Notes under the pieces: model-generated | Database searches by the model: none | Told to the model about the DNA's origin: nothing | What the model saw: the letters and a program-made list of their open reading frames with translations, nothing else | DNA from: Thermoplasmatota archaeon | GTDB lineage: Archaea > Thermoplasmatota > E2 > DHVEG-1 | Direction: 5' to 3' | DNA: 51,831 nt | Assembly: GCA_030601705.1 (NCBI GenBank) | Contig: JAUWBM010000007.1 | Span: 1-51,831 of the forward strand | Program-made: the position numbers and the translations under genes | Shown here: piece after piece, positions 36,004 to 44,352 of the stretch | How the letters are laid out: each line of letters begins with the position of its first letter | Position numbering within the stretch: the stretch's first letter is position 1

Positions 36004-38008
36004 AATCACCAAAAAAAGCCTAAAGAATGCGGATAACAACGAGCTGTATTCGCTCCGGTTAAGATCCATACAGCTTTGGGGGAAAAGTTTCAAAGATGAT
36101 GATAGCCAATTAAAATGTCATCAATATCACAATCTCGGTGATCTAAACAAGATGGAGTTTTTAGATAGATATAAGATGCTAATCGAACAGATGAACAAGC
36201 GTGGATTAACCCGCTCGACGCATGATATAGATGTGGCGCTTTTCAAGAAGTCGATGCTGAGGGTAGACGCATCAACATTGGATGATGTAATTATTGTAAA
36301 AGATTATATAAGTATAAGCGGAAGTTTTGTCAAAACCCCCAACGAAGCCAATGATATAGACTTAATCATAAAGGAGAGTGACAACAATCGGGATGAAGAA
36401 ATAGAAAAAAAATTGACCAAACTTATCCAAGGGCAGGTCAAGAAGGATTGCCATTTTGTCTATAATAAAGCTGGGGCACAAAGTGATTATATCCCGCTTT
36501 TCGATTTGATATTGAGATCAAAGGATGAAACAAAGAAAGTAGAAGTCAAAGAAAGCCACAAAAAAATTGAAGCAACGCCAAAATTAAAAAGAATTGACAA
36601 AGCAAAATATAAAAGAACCGAATGCATGGAATGCTCTGCACCGCCAACTGTTGAGGTATTATGGGCTGAGGGGATGGCTCATGCATGGTTTTGCGAAAAG
36701 CATTTCAAGGAATGGGCTACCAAGGGAGACGGAAAAGGCGAAGTAAATTCCGTAAAAGCAATCCAGGATGGCGAGGCAAACATGAAATTTAGTGATAATA
36801 AATCGCCAAATATTGAGGATGAGTATGATTTTCTAAAAATCCATAAACAAACAGATAAAGATATTATACTTATGGAATATGGAAAACTTAAAGAAAAAGG
36901 TCTTTCTGAGAATGAAATAATTGAAGAAATAGCTAAGATACTATTGCCAATAGGTTTCGATATTGAATATTGGAAGAAAAAGATTAGAGAAGTTTTAAAA
37001 ATGGTTGGACAAATTAAAAAAGAAGAAGGCAATATAGATTATAAAGTTGGGGATAGTGGCAAGGCAATACTTCAACTCCATATCATGGGAATAGATGAGG
37101 AGAAAATCGCAGCCTTGAAAAAAGTCTCCTCTGAAGCTGTAAAATCAAAATCAAATCCCACGAAGCTGAAGATGCTTTTAAAGGGCGCAATAGGTGAGCA
37201 GGGATGCCATGTGGATATTCGTTTTGTTCGAAAGGGTGATGACTATTTTGAGGGTGGAGAGATAATGGTTGGCAATCTGACAGGATTGACAAAACTGAAC
37301 GAATTGGAGAGAGAGAAGAAATTGCGTTTTGGTTGGAAAGTGCCACGCAAAGAAGCGCCCACCGCAGAGACCATTCGGGGTCCAGTAGATTGGATGAAAG
37401 TAGGCGATAGGAAAATAGACATCTTTGAGCCTGGTGTGGCAGGAGCGACCACAAATAAATATGGAGCAATGCTTATTCTGGATCGCTTTAATTTTGAGAT
37501 GATCCTGGCTGATAAACATGCAAAAAAAATTAAGGTGTCAGGTGGCAAAATAGTACCTGATGGTATCCTGCTTATGTCATATGTTCCCGTTGGCGAGGGC
37601 GAAAGGGTTTGGATGGTCAGCTGGTTTGAGGAAAAGCTGAAGATGCGATTTCTCAAGATCGATAAGAAGGAATATATAGTTGGTGGAATCGTATATCCCG
37701 CAAATGAAGTGGATACACAGGACGATCAGGCCTCAGGAAGAGAAATCTGGAAGGCGCTCAAAAAGTATATGATAAAGAAAAGAACTATAAAAATCATGCA
37801 TAAAGGCAAATCAAGAAATATTCCTATAATCGAAGTCTATCAGGCTTATGAGGATACGCATAAGGGTGGAAATGACGAGGATCATCTTATCCGAAAGGGC
37901 GATTGGTATATGTCTATATATCTCGGAGATGAGAAGGAAATCTGGGATGAGGTTGAAAGCGGGAAGCTAACGGGTTTCAGTATGGGTGGGTCTGCCCGAA
38001 AATATTAG
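35990..38008 (+). CDS. multidomain protein: pol-beta-type nucleotidyltransferase-like, zinc motif, XkdF-like protease domain
   Basis: GSFVKTPNEANDIDLII (GS-x9-DxD); CMECSAPPTVEVLWAEGMAHAWFCEKHF; C-term DWYMSIYLGDEKEIWDEVESGKLTGFSMGG. Confidence 0.7.
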   Translation: MRINEITKKSLKNADNNELYSLRLRSIQLWGKSFKDDDSQLKCHQYHNLGDLNKMEFLDRYKMLIEQMNKRGLTRSTHDIDVALFKKSMLRVDASTLDDVIIVKDYISISGSFVKTPNEANDIDLIIKESDNNRDEEIEKKLTKLIQGQVKKDCHFVYNKAGAQSDYIPLFDLILRSKDETKKVEVKESHKKIEATPKLKRIDKAKYKRTECMECSAPPTVEVLWAEGMAHAWFCEKHFKEWATKGDGKGEVNSVKAIQDGEANMKFSDNKSPNIEDEYDFLKIHKQTDKDIILMEYGKLKEKGLSENEIIEEIAKILLPIGFDIEYWKKKIREVLKMVGQIKKEEGNIDYKVGDSGKAILQLHIMGIDEEKIAALKKVSSEAVKSKSNPTKLKMLLKGAIGEQGCHVDIRFVRKGDDYFEGGEIMVGNLTGLTKLNELEREKKLRFGWKVPRKEAPTAETIRGPVDWMKVGDRKIDIFEPGVAGATTNKYGAMLILDRFNFEMILADKHAKKIKVSGGKIVPDGILLMSYVPVGEGERVWMVSWFEEKLKMRFLKIDKKEYIVGGIVYPANEVDTQDDQASGREIWKALKKYMIKKRTIKIMHKGKSRNIPIIEVYQAYEDTHKGGNDEDHLIRKGDWYMSIYLGDEKEIWDEVESGKLTGFSMGGSARKY

Positions 38009-38224
38009 TGATTCACTGGGTTTGGTTACGAAAACCGTAAAATACATCTTCTATTATAAAAAGTTATTAAGGCATTATTGAGACAAGTCTTAATATATTG
38101 TATCCATATTATGATATTGATTGATAAATTAAATAATACGGACTTTGTTCCCTAAATTCATGCTAATTTTACCCTATATAATAATATGGGGTTGATTTTT
38201 GCTATGCGCTACGGCGCTCTAAGA

Positions 38225-38255
38225 TGCCTTAAATCGCAACGTAAAGGCACTTTTT
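38225..38255 (+). terminator. putative rho-independent terminator
   Basis: TGCCTT(38225-38230)/AAGGCA(38244-38249) then CTTTTT. Confidence 0.4.
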
Positions 38256-38283
38256 GAGATGTTGTAGAATACAATCCTGTAAT

Positions 38284-38392
38284 ATGTGACGCAGCTCACA
38301 CTTTCCAAAATAAATGAGAATAATTACGGAGAACGTAAAATAAATCTTGACAATTAATTACGGCTACCGTAAATTAAGGGTGAGATTTGACA
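38284..38392 (+). promoter_or_regulatory. cassette promoter/operator module (copy 2 of 109-bp inverted repeat)
   Basis: TTGACA(38347-38352)-17-TAAATT(38370-38375), two TTACG-N5-CGTAA operators, CRP-like TGTGACGCAGCTCACA 38285-38300; 107/109 identity to reverse complement of 28491-28599. Confidence 0.75.
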
Positions 38393-38422
38393 GAAGAAGA
38401 AAAAGAAACAAAGAGGGATGAG

Positions 38423-38962
38423 ATGAAAAACTTAGAAGTCACAACAAAAGCAGGAAAGATCGAACTGGTAATATCGGGTAATAACGAATATCCGAAGGTA
38501 GTTGTTGCCGATTCTACGATATTAGCAGGAATGAATATTAGCGGAAGTAATGTAAAACCATCTATTAATCGCTCTAAACAAAAGGGGGTATACATCAAAA
38601 GTGGGCGAGGGATATTTGTGGAAAATGAATTAGCATATTTTGATCTGAAAAATTCTATAAGCCAATTACCGAATCCACCTGAAAGAATTATTGAAAAAAC
38701 AAAAAAGATTATTAATGCAGATGGTGATATTATTGAGACAAGTGTATGGGATTTAGGTTATTTCACAACAACTTCCGGTACTGTTATATCTGGTGCTGAA
38801 ATGTCACATTTTTTAGATTCAAAAAAAATAGAAAAAATTGAAGAATCGAAAGCAATCAAACTTTTTGAAACTGAAAGAGAAGAAGATTATATTGCAGCAG
38901 AAAAAAGATCAATCAAGAGAATGAAGGATTGGGCTGTTGCAAGTGATGGAAATGATTATTAA
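38423..38962 (+). CDS. hypothetical cassette protein
   Basis: ATG with SD GAGG; MKNLEVTTKAGKIELVISGNNEYPKVVV... Confidence 0.6.
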   Translation: MKNLEVTTKAGKIELVISGNNEYPKVVVADSTILAGMNISGSNVKPSINRSKQKGVYIKSGRGIFVENELAYFDLKNSISQLPNPPERIIEKTKKIINADGDIIETSVWDLGYFTTTSGTVISGAEMSHFLDSKKIEKIEESKAIKLFETEREEDYIAAEKRSIKRMKDWAVASDGNDY

Positions 38963-38978
38963 TAAAAAGAAGAAAATT

Positions 38979-39188
38979 ATGAGTACAAATGCGATCAAGA
39001 TTTCAACCGATGATATGTTGGAAATTCAAGAAGCTATTGAAAGAGATGCACCTATTTCTGAAATTCGTAAACTTCTGAAAAAAGCACGATTATATCATTC
39101 TGGTGAAGAAAGTCTAAGACTACCAGTTGCTGAATTGATGCTACGAATATTGCACAAATATGTAGTATATCCAGAAGAAAAAAATTAG
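38979..39188 (+). CDS. hypothetical small cassette protein
   Basis: MSTNAIKISTDDMLEIQEAIERDAPISEIRKLLKKARLYH; TAG stop begins hairpin A2. Confidence 0.5.
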   Translation: MSTNAIKISTDDMLEIQEAIERDAPISEIRKLLKKARLYHSGEESLRLPVAELMLRILHKYVVYPEEKN

Positions 39189-39229
39189 CCTGCTTGGAGT
39201 TTAAGCGGGGATCGTCTCCCCGCCAGGCT
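39187..39229 (+). repeat. TAG-anchored hairpin element, copy A2
   Basis: AGCCTG(39187-39192)/CAGGCT(39224-39229), inner GCGGGG(39205-39210)/CCCCGC(39218-39223). Confidence 0.6.
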
Positions 39230-39251
39230 CAAATTGAAAATGGAGGATAGA

Positions 39252-39455
39252 ATGAAATCAGACGCGAAATATACTAAGTCAATGCGCGAGCGCCTCGGTT
39301 TAAACCAGCAGGAATTCGGCATGAGGTTGGGATTCTCCGAAGCTGGAGCGGCGGTGCGGATCTCCGAGATCGAAAACGGCAAGGCATCGCTGTCGAAAAA
39401 GACTCGGATGATCTTGGAGATGATAGAAAAATACAAGGGAAAAGAAAATGAATAA
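39252..39455 (+). CDS. XRE-family HTH regulator (copy 2)
   Basis: MKSDAKYTKSMRERLGLNQQEFGMRLGFSEAGAAVRISEIENGKASLSKKTRMILEMI; paralogue of 26701..26931. Confidence 0.8.
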   Translation: MKSDAKYTKSMRERLGLNQQEFGMRLGFSEAGAAVRISEIENGKASLSKKTRMILEMIEKYKGKENE

Positions 39456-39864
39456 AATAATTGGGGAATTAGGCTATGCAAGCAGGGACATAAAAAAAGG
39501 CGAAAAAATTAAAATCGTTTTTGATGATAAACAAATATCTTGTGACTCCATTTATCTTGAGCCCAAGGGATTAGATTTCATTGACAAGCTTATTGTTGGC
39601 AGTAAGTCTGAAACAATTAAAACGAAATGGAATATACCTCTTGAATTATTAGACAAAGAAAAATCAAAAAAATTGTTTATAAAACAATATAAATCTCGAT
39701 TCATTTATAATAAAAAAGAATTCAAAGAGAAATTATCAAAAATAAGATACTGGCAATGCTCTCAATGCAAAGTATATCATTGGTATCAATATGAAGAATC
39801 TTATATAGATTATTCAAGTCCATATTGTACATATTGCGCACCAGAACCGCCTAAATTTGAATAA
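39448..39864 (+). CDS. hypothetical protein with C-terminal Cys pairs
   Basis: 138 aa; CSQCKVYHWYQYEESYIDYSSPYCTYCAPEPP. Confidence 0.5.
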   Translation: MNKIIGELGYASRDIKKGEKIKIVFDDKQISCDSIYLEPKGLDFIDKLIVGSKSETIKTKWNIPLELLDKEKSKKLFIKQYKSRFIYNKKEFKEKLSKIRYWQCSQCKVYHWYQYEESYIDYSSPYCTYCAPEPPKFE

Positions 39865-39915
39865 TTAAAGTGTTTATAATATATCAACAGGTGGAAAATA
39901 TAAGGAGAATTGATT

Positions 39916-40113
39916 ATGTTTATTAGAATTTCTAAAGGATTATTTGGCTTTTTATTTTGTTTAATGGGTATATTTTTGGCAGTTGGTTCAATATATCTTC
40001 AGATAATTTCAAATTATAAACCAGAAACTATGACATTAATTCTTTCTGCTGTGGCTATGGGTATTGGCTGGATAATTTTTATATCTGCTATAAAAGGCGA
40101 AGAGATATTTTGA
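39916..40113 (+). CDS. small two-TM protein
   Basis: about 65 aa with two hydrophobic segments; SD AAGGAG. Confidence 0.5.
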   Translation: MFIRISKGLFGFLFCLMGIFLAVGSIYLQIISNYKPETMTLILSAVAMGIGWIIFISAIKGEEIF

Positions 40114-40150
40114 TACCAACCTAAAATATTAGCAATCAGATTTCTTCCTT

Positions 40151-40180
40151 AAAGCCTTGTATTTAGTGGGGCTTTTTTGT
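40151..40180 (+). terminator. putative rho-independent terminator at cassette end
   Basis: AAAGCC(40151-40156)/GGCTTT(40170-40175) followed by a T run. Confidence 0.55.
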
Positions 40181-40200
40181 TTTCTTTTAAAAAAAAGCTA

Positions 40201-40229
40201 TTGACTTTTATAATTATATCAATTATTTT
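40201..40229 (+). promoter_or_regulatory. putative promoter of scaffold/capsid operon
   Basis: TTGACT-17 nt-TATTTT, same -35, spacing and -10 as 9359-9387. Confidence 0.5.
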
Positions 40230-40254
40230 CCTTATGCGAGTGATGTTTTGACAG

Positions 40255-40380
40255 TTTAAGATCAAAGAGCAGTTCTTCTAAGCCGATTCACAGGATTCAT
40301 TTTGAATGCCTGAAGGTTAGCGGAAGCCAGCCAAGATGCCTAAAGCCGACTCAGAAATCATGAGGGATTTAGGAATTTTT
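40255..40380 (+). promoter_or_regulatory. structured 5' leader of scaffold/capsid operon
   Basis: Hairpins CAGGATTC-ATTTT-GAATGCCTG, GGTTAGC-GGAA-GCCAGCC, CCTAAA...CTCA-GAAATCA-TGAG...TTTAGG in an ORF-free leader. Confidence 0.45.
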
Positions 40381-40400
40381 ATTTTAGGGGAACTTGCTAA

Positions 40401-41165
40401 ATGTCCGACAAACTTATAGACATTAATATTGACGAAATAAGTCTTGTTGATTTCGCAGCAAACCGCAAGAAATTCCTAATAATTAAAAATATGAATACGC
40501 GAACGCCATTTGCTATGCAAGATGGTAGTGGTATTATTGGTGAAAGGAACAAGGTAATGAAAGAATTAAGGAAATTATTTAAGGACTATTTCGGCGATGA
40601 ATTCGAGAAGGAAGAGTTTGAGAAATTTGAGAAGGCGGAACTGAAGTCTGATATTTTGAATGCGATAAAAGGCGCATTGAAACTTGTGGTCAAATACAAG
40701 GGCGATTTCCCCGATGACCTCAAAAAGGCTGTAGGAGTCCTTGCTAAATACGCTAGCTATGGATATGGAACTACTGAGAAAAGAGGCGATGATTTTGAAA
40801 AGGCTCTTAAGGATGCTCTCGAGAAATCCGGGGCGAAACTATCCAAATCAACGATTGAACAGATAACCAAAACAATAGAAATTCTGAGCAAACTGATTGG
40901 ACTGGAGATAAAAAAGAAAACCGATGTTGAACTGATCCAAGAACAGATTGATTCGCTAAAGAAATCAATTGAGGATGCAGTGAAGAAAAAAGATGAAGAT
41001 GAAGTGGGAACAGAAACGGAGAAGCTGACTGAGACAATTGATGCCTTAAAGAAAAGACTGGAAACCGTTGAGAAAAGTAAGGGCGTAAAGAAATCGTTTG
41101 ATGAAGATGGTAAGGAAATCATAGATAAAAACGATTCCCAATGGCCCAGCTTCGATTTAGAATAG
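40401..41165 (+). CDS. scaffold-like protein beginning with an XkdF C-terminal-type motif
   Basis: N-term DINIDEISLVDFAANRKKFLIIK; long charged helical C-term; immediately upstream of capsid gene. Confidence 0.65.
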   Translation: MSDKLIDINIDEISLVDFAANRKKFLIIKNMNTRTPFAMQDGSGIIGERNKVMKELRKLFKDYFGDEFEKEEFEKFEKAELKSDILNAIKGALKLVVKYKGDFPDDLKKAVGVLAKYASYGYGTTEKRGDDFEKALKDALEKSGAKLSKSTIEQITKTIEILSKLIGLEIKKKTDVELIQEQIDSLKKSIEDAVKKKDEDEVGTETEKLTETIDALKKRLETVEKSKGVKKSFDEDGKEIIDKNDSQWPSFDLE

Positions 41166-41177
41166 AAAGGAAATAAC

Positions 41178-42242
41178 ATGATAACGAATAAAGAACTTTT
41201 GAATAAACAAAAGTTTCTGAAGGCGATGAAGGCACTCCCGGATATAGATCTTCTCCCGGAAGAAGCTGACAGGTTCATTGACTATGTAATAGATGAGTCG
41301 GTGTGGAAGGACAATGCAAGAATAGTCAAGATGGCAAAGAACGAGAAAAACATCAGATACTTGGGCTTTGGCACAGGTAGATTCTTGAAACCGGCCGACC
41401 AGTTTAGTGTGGCAGACTACAAAAAAGAATTCTATTCCGGAAAATTGACGCTTACAAGCAAGCAAGTGCGTGGATGCGTGGAGATATTCGATGATGATCT
41501 TGAGGATAACATTGAGGGACAGAAATTCGCTGATCACCTTATGAGAATAATCGCAAAGAAAGTAGCAAATGAGCTTGATGAGGCATATTATGTCTCGAAT
41601 TCGGGCTTTGCGGCTACTGATATAAGATCACTGTGGGAAGGATTTCGTTATATATTATTGCATTATTCACCTGCGGCAACCGATACCGCAGATCAATATC
41701 CACTTGCGGCCAATAAACTAAATGCGAATAGTGCGTCAGATTTTGATCTTGTGGGTAAAATAGTGGAACAGAATTCGTCCGAACCGTACAACTGGGAATT
41801 CAAGTTTGCCAAAATGTTGTCGACTCTGCCAAGTAAATACAAAATCGGTGGGCTTGCAAACTTGCGTTTTTTCAGCAATGATATAATTATAAATGATTAT
41901 ATCGAAGCTCTTTCAGCGAGATCAACCATTTTGGGTGATAATGCGATTTTGGGCAAAGGCCCAATGCAATATGGTAAAGTACCTATCATACCAGTTTCTC
42001 TTATGCCTACCGATTATGCTGCTGGAGCAACAGGATTAGAGGCATTTGGTTCAAGCGATTATACTGATGTGATACTAACTCACAGGGATAATTTTGTAAT
42101 AGGATTGCAACGAGAATTGAAATTGGAATCACAGAGAGTACCTGAGGATGCGGCACAACGTGTCTTTTACAGTATGCGTGTGGACTTTAAGATTGAGAAT
42201 CCAGAAGCAGCAGTGATTATGTACAATGTGACACATTCTTAA
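41178..42242 (+). CDS. major capsid protein
   Basis: 354 aa after scaffold-like gene; C-term QRVFYSMRVDFKIENPEAAVIMYNV typical of phage capsid proteins. Confidence 0.8.
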   Translation: MITNKELLNKQKFLKAMKALPDIDLLPEEADRFIDYVIDESVWKDNARIVKMAKNEKNIRYLGFGTGRFLKPADQFSVADYKKEFYSGKLTLTSKQVRGCVEIFDDDLEDNIEGQKFADHLMRIIAKKVANELDEAYYVSNSGFAATDIRSLWEGFRYILLHYSPAATDTADQYPLAANKLNANSASDFDLVGKIVEQNSSEPYNWEFKFAKMLSTLPSKYKIGGLANLRFFSNDIIINDYIEALSARSTILGDNAILGKGPMQYGKVPIIPVSLMPTDYAAGATGLEAFGSSDYTDVILTHRDNFVIGLQRELKLESQRVPEDAAQRVFYSMRVDFKIENPEAAVIMYNVTHS

Positions 42243-42255
42243 TAGGAGATGAGTT

Positions 42256-42618
42256 ATGAAATATAAAATAACGAACTTCGGACAGTCACGTACTATTATG
42301 GTTCAAGGAACTGGATATTATCTGACAGGCAGGGGTACATCCCTTGAGACTAATAATCCAAAATTTGCCGAGGCAGCAGCGACCTATCCACAAGTGAAAG
42401 TAGAATCCGAGAAAGTGGAAGTGAAACCTCCCAAAAAGAAACCAGTAGAATCTAACAAATCTGAAAAGACGAAAATTGATGTTCCCAATCCGGTAAATAT
42501 GAACATGAAAATGTCCGAGCTGAGAAAAATCGCAAAAGAACTGGGTATTCCATACAACAGGAAGGACACAAAAGTAGGATTAATTGAAAAAATTAAAGAG
42601 ATAAGGAGCAAAAAATGA
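42256..42618 (+). CDS. small protein with HeH/Rho-N-like C-terminal motif
   Basis: MKMSELRKIAKELGIPYNRKDTKVGLIEKIKEIRSKK. Confidence 0.55.
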   Translation: MKYKITNFGQSRTIMVQGTGYYLTGRGTSLETNNPKFAEAAATYPQVKVESEKVEVKPPKKKPVESNKSEKTKIDVPNPVNMNMKMSELRKIAKELGIPYNRKDTKVGLIEKIKEIRSKK

Positions 42619-43487
42619 GACGAGATTTAAGTGATATTGATAGGGATATAGGACAAGATTGGAGTCGTATACTCCAAGATGCTGCTGCCCATGGTATGAC
42701 TAATGACCAAATTTTCGGTGGATTGGAATCAGACCAATCAACTATGCAAGGGCTGTATGAGCAATCCGCAACCAAAATTTGTGAGCTTGGGACACGTCGC
42801 GTTACTTGGGATGGTCGCGTATTTCGGTACGCAAAAGCATCCAATATTATTACACGTACTCAATTTGGCGTAAAGTTTTGGGCGTTGCAGAGCGAGGGAA
42901 TAGAAGCCAATCTATCTCAGGGTCAAGATTCTGGTGATGAGAGTATTCTCATTGCCGGAACGAACATTGCTGAAAATGAATTAGTCGGTGGTTATGTAAT
43001 AATTCATACTACCAGCGGAAAGTTTCGGTGTATAACTGCGAATACCGCCATAGTTGGAGCTGGTAACATTACAATAACTCTTGATGGCTCATTGGATGAG
43101 GATGTTGCTAATGCGACTTACACGGAAGTTTATCCTAACCCATATGCAAAAGTTTATTGCCATTATTCGGCAGGTGGACATCCGGCCGGATCCTTTTCAT
43201 CAGTGGCGGGTATGCCGAATGTCGTAACTCCTGCGGCTAACCGCTATCTCTGGATTCAGACTTGGGGTCCTATTTTCATAAATCCATATGGCAATGTCGG
43301 CTCTAATCCAGCACACGATAATCGAGAATTGGTCTTTGACCATGAGGGAGCGGTTGCTTACAGATTTGCGGCTAAGGGTTATGGCGCTGGCTCTACTGAT
43401 GAATATCAGTGTGCCGGATTTGTCATAAATAGGCAGACCGATAGTGTTGCCGGACCGCCTTTGGTCATGTTGCAGATTAGTCCATAA
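42615..43487 (+). CDS. virion structural protein (head region)
   Basis: 290 aa, beta-rich, between capsid and connector genes. Confidence 0.55.
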   Translation: MRRDLSDIDRDIGQDWSRILQDAAAHGMTNDQIFGGLESDQSTMQGLYEQSATKICELGTRRVTWDGRVFRYAKASNIITRTQFGVKFWALQSEGIEANLSQGQDSGDESILIAGTNIAENELVGGYVIIHTTSGKFRCITANTAIVGAGNITITLDGSLDEDVANATYTEVYPNPYAKVYCHYSAGGHPAGSFSSVAGMPNVVTPAANRYLWIQTWGPIFINPYGNVGSNPAHDNRELVFDHEGAVAYRFAAKGYGAGSTDEYQCAGFVINRQTDSVAGPPLVMLQISP

Positions 43488-43542
43488 ATTGGGATTATGA
43501 TTTCAGATTTGTGTCTGTAAAAAACTTCTTTGAGGAGGTATA

Positions 43543-44352
43543 ATGTCGGTAACAGGCAATTATATCAGTGAAACTGATGTTACCAACTTTGATGCTGAAT
43601 CGGATGCGGTGAAGCAAGACATCATTGATAGGATTGAGGCGATGGTTGAACAGATTGCCCATGATTATTTCTATCCAAAGAATTTTGACATAAGGATAAA
43701 CGGAAACGGAAAAAACAGGTTATTCTTTCCCTTTCGGCAAAAGGTGATTTATGTAGGCACGCTTGAGATTTCTGATATTGCAGTCGCCAGCTCGGAATGG
43801 AATCATGATGAGGACTCTATATATCTGAATTTGTTGGCTGCCGAGCTTTTTGAATCCGAATATGATGTCACTGAACTATTCCCTAAAGGCAACAACAATA
43901 TACATCTGATCGGTGAACTTGGCTGGCCGGAAAAACTGGACATAGATACTGTGATTGGAACTTATGAAGTTGGGGAAACCATTACCGGTGGAGCAAGTGG
44001 GGCAACTGCGATTGTCAAGGAAGTTGCCTCAACTTACCTCAAAATAGCGGGGAGAAGTTCGACAAATTTCAATAACAATGAACAAGTTGTCGGTGGAACC
44101 TCAGAGGCGACAGCGGATGTAGATAATACAAATGGCGCCGTGAATGATCCGCCAAAGGCAATAAAACAGGCCTGCGTAATACTTGCAGAGCGTGAAGTTG
44201 ATCCTACTCTATACACCGGATATTCCAACCTTAAGTCAGAAAAACTCGGTGATTATAGCTATTCAAGAAATGGGAAATATCAATCCGGTGTTTTGGAAGC
44301 AGATAGATATTTGATTCCGTACATAAATAAGAGAGTATCATTGTCATGTTGA
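43543..44352 (+). CDS. head-tail connector-like protein with inserted beta module
   Basis: 269 aa; position; insertion GTYEVGETITGGASGATAIVKEV within helical protein. Confidence 0.55.
   Translation: MSVTGNYISETDVTNFDAESDAVKQDIIDRIEAMVEQIAHDYFYPKNFDIRINGNGKNRLFFPFRQKVIYVGTLEISDIAVASSEWNHDEDSIYLNLLAAELFESEYDVTELFPKGNNNIHLIGELGWPEKLDIDTVIGTYEVGETITGGASGATAIVKEVASTYLKIAGRSSTNFNNNEQVVGGTSEATADVDNTNGAVNDPPKAIKQACVILAEREVDPTLYTGYSNLKSEKLGDYSYSRNGKYQSGVLEADRYLIPYINKRVSLSC

Noticed and set aside
37083-37656. Overlapping minus-strand ORFs in the XkdF-like gene (37083-37469, 37178-37519, 37243-37656) and similar ones elsewhere (40757-41278, 41157-41537, 48032-48364)
   Set aside because: Mutually overlapping, antisense to well-supported head/tail genes, composition typical of reverse-frame artefacts.
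38009-40400. Group I/II intron splitting the XkdF-type gene
   Set aside because: I could not identify group I core P/Q/R/S or group II domain V sequences; internal promoters, terminators and ordinary genes fit a cargo cassette better.
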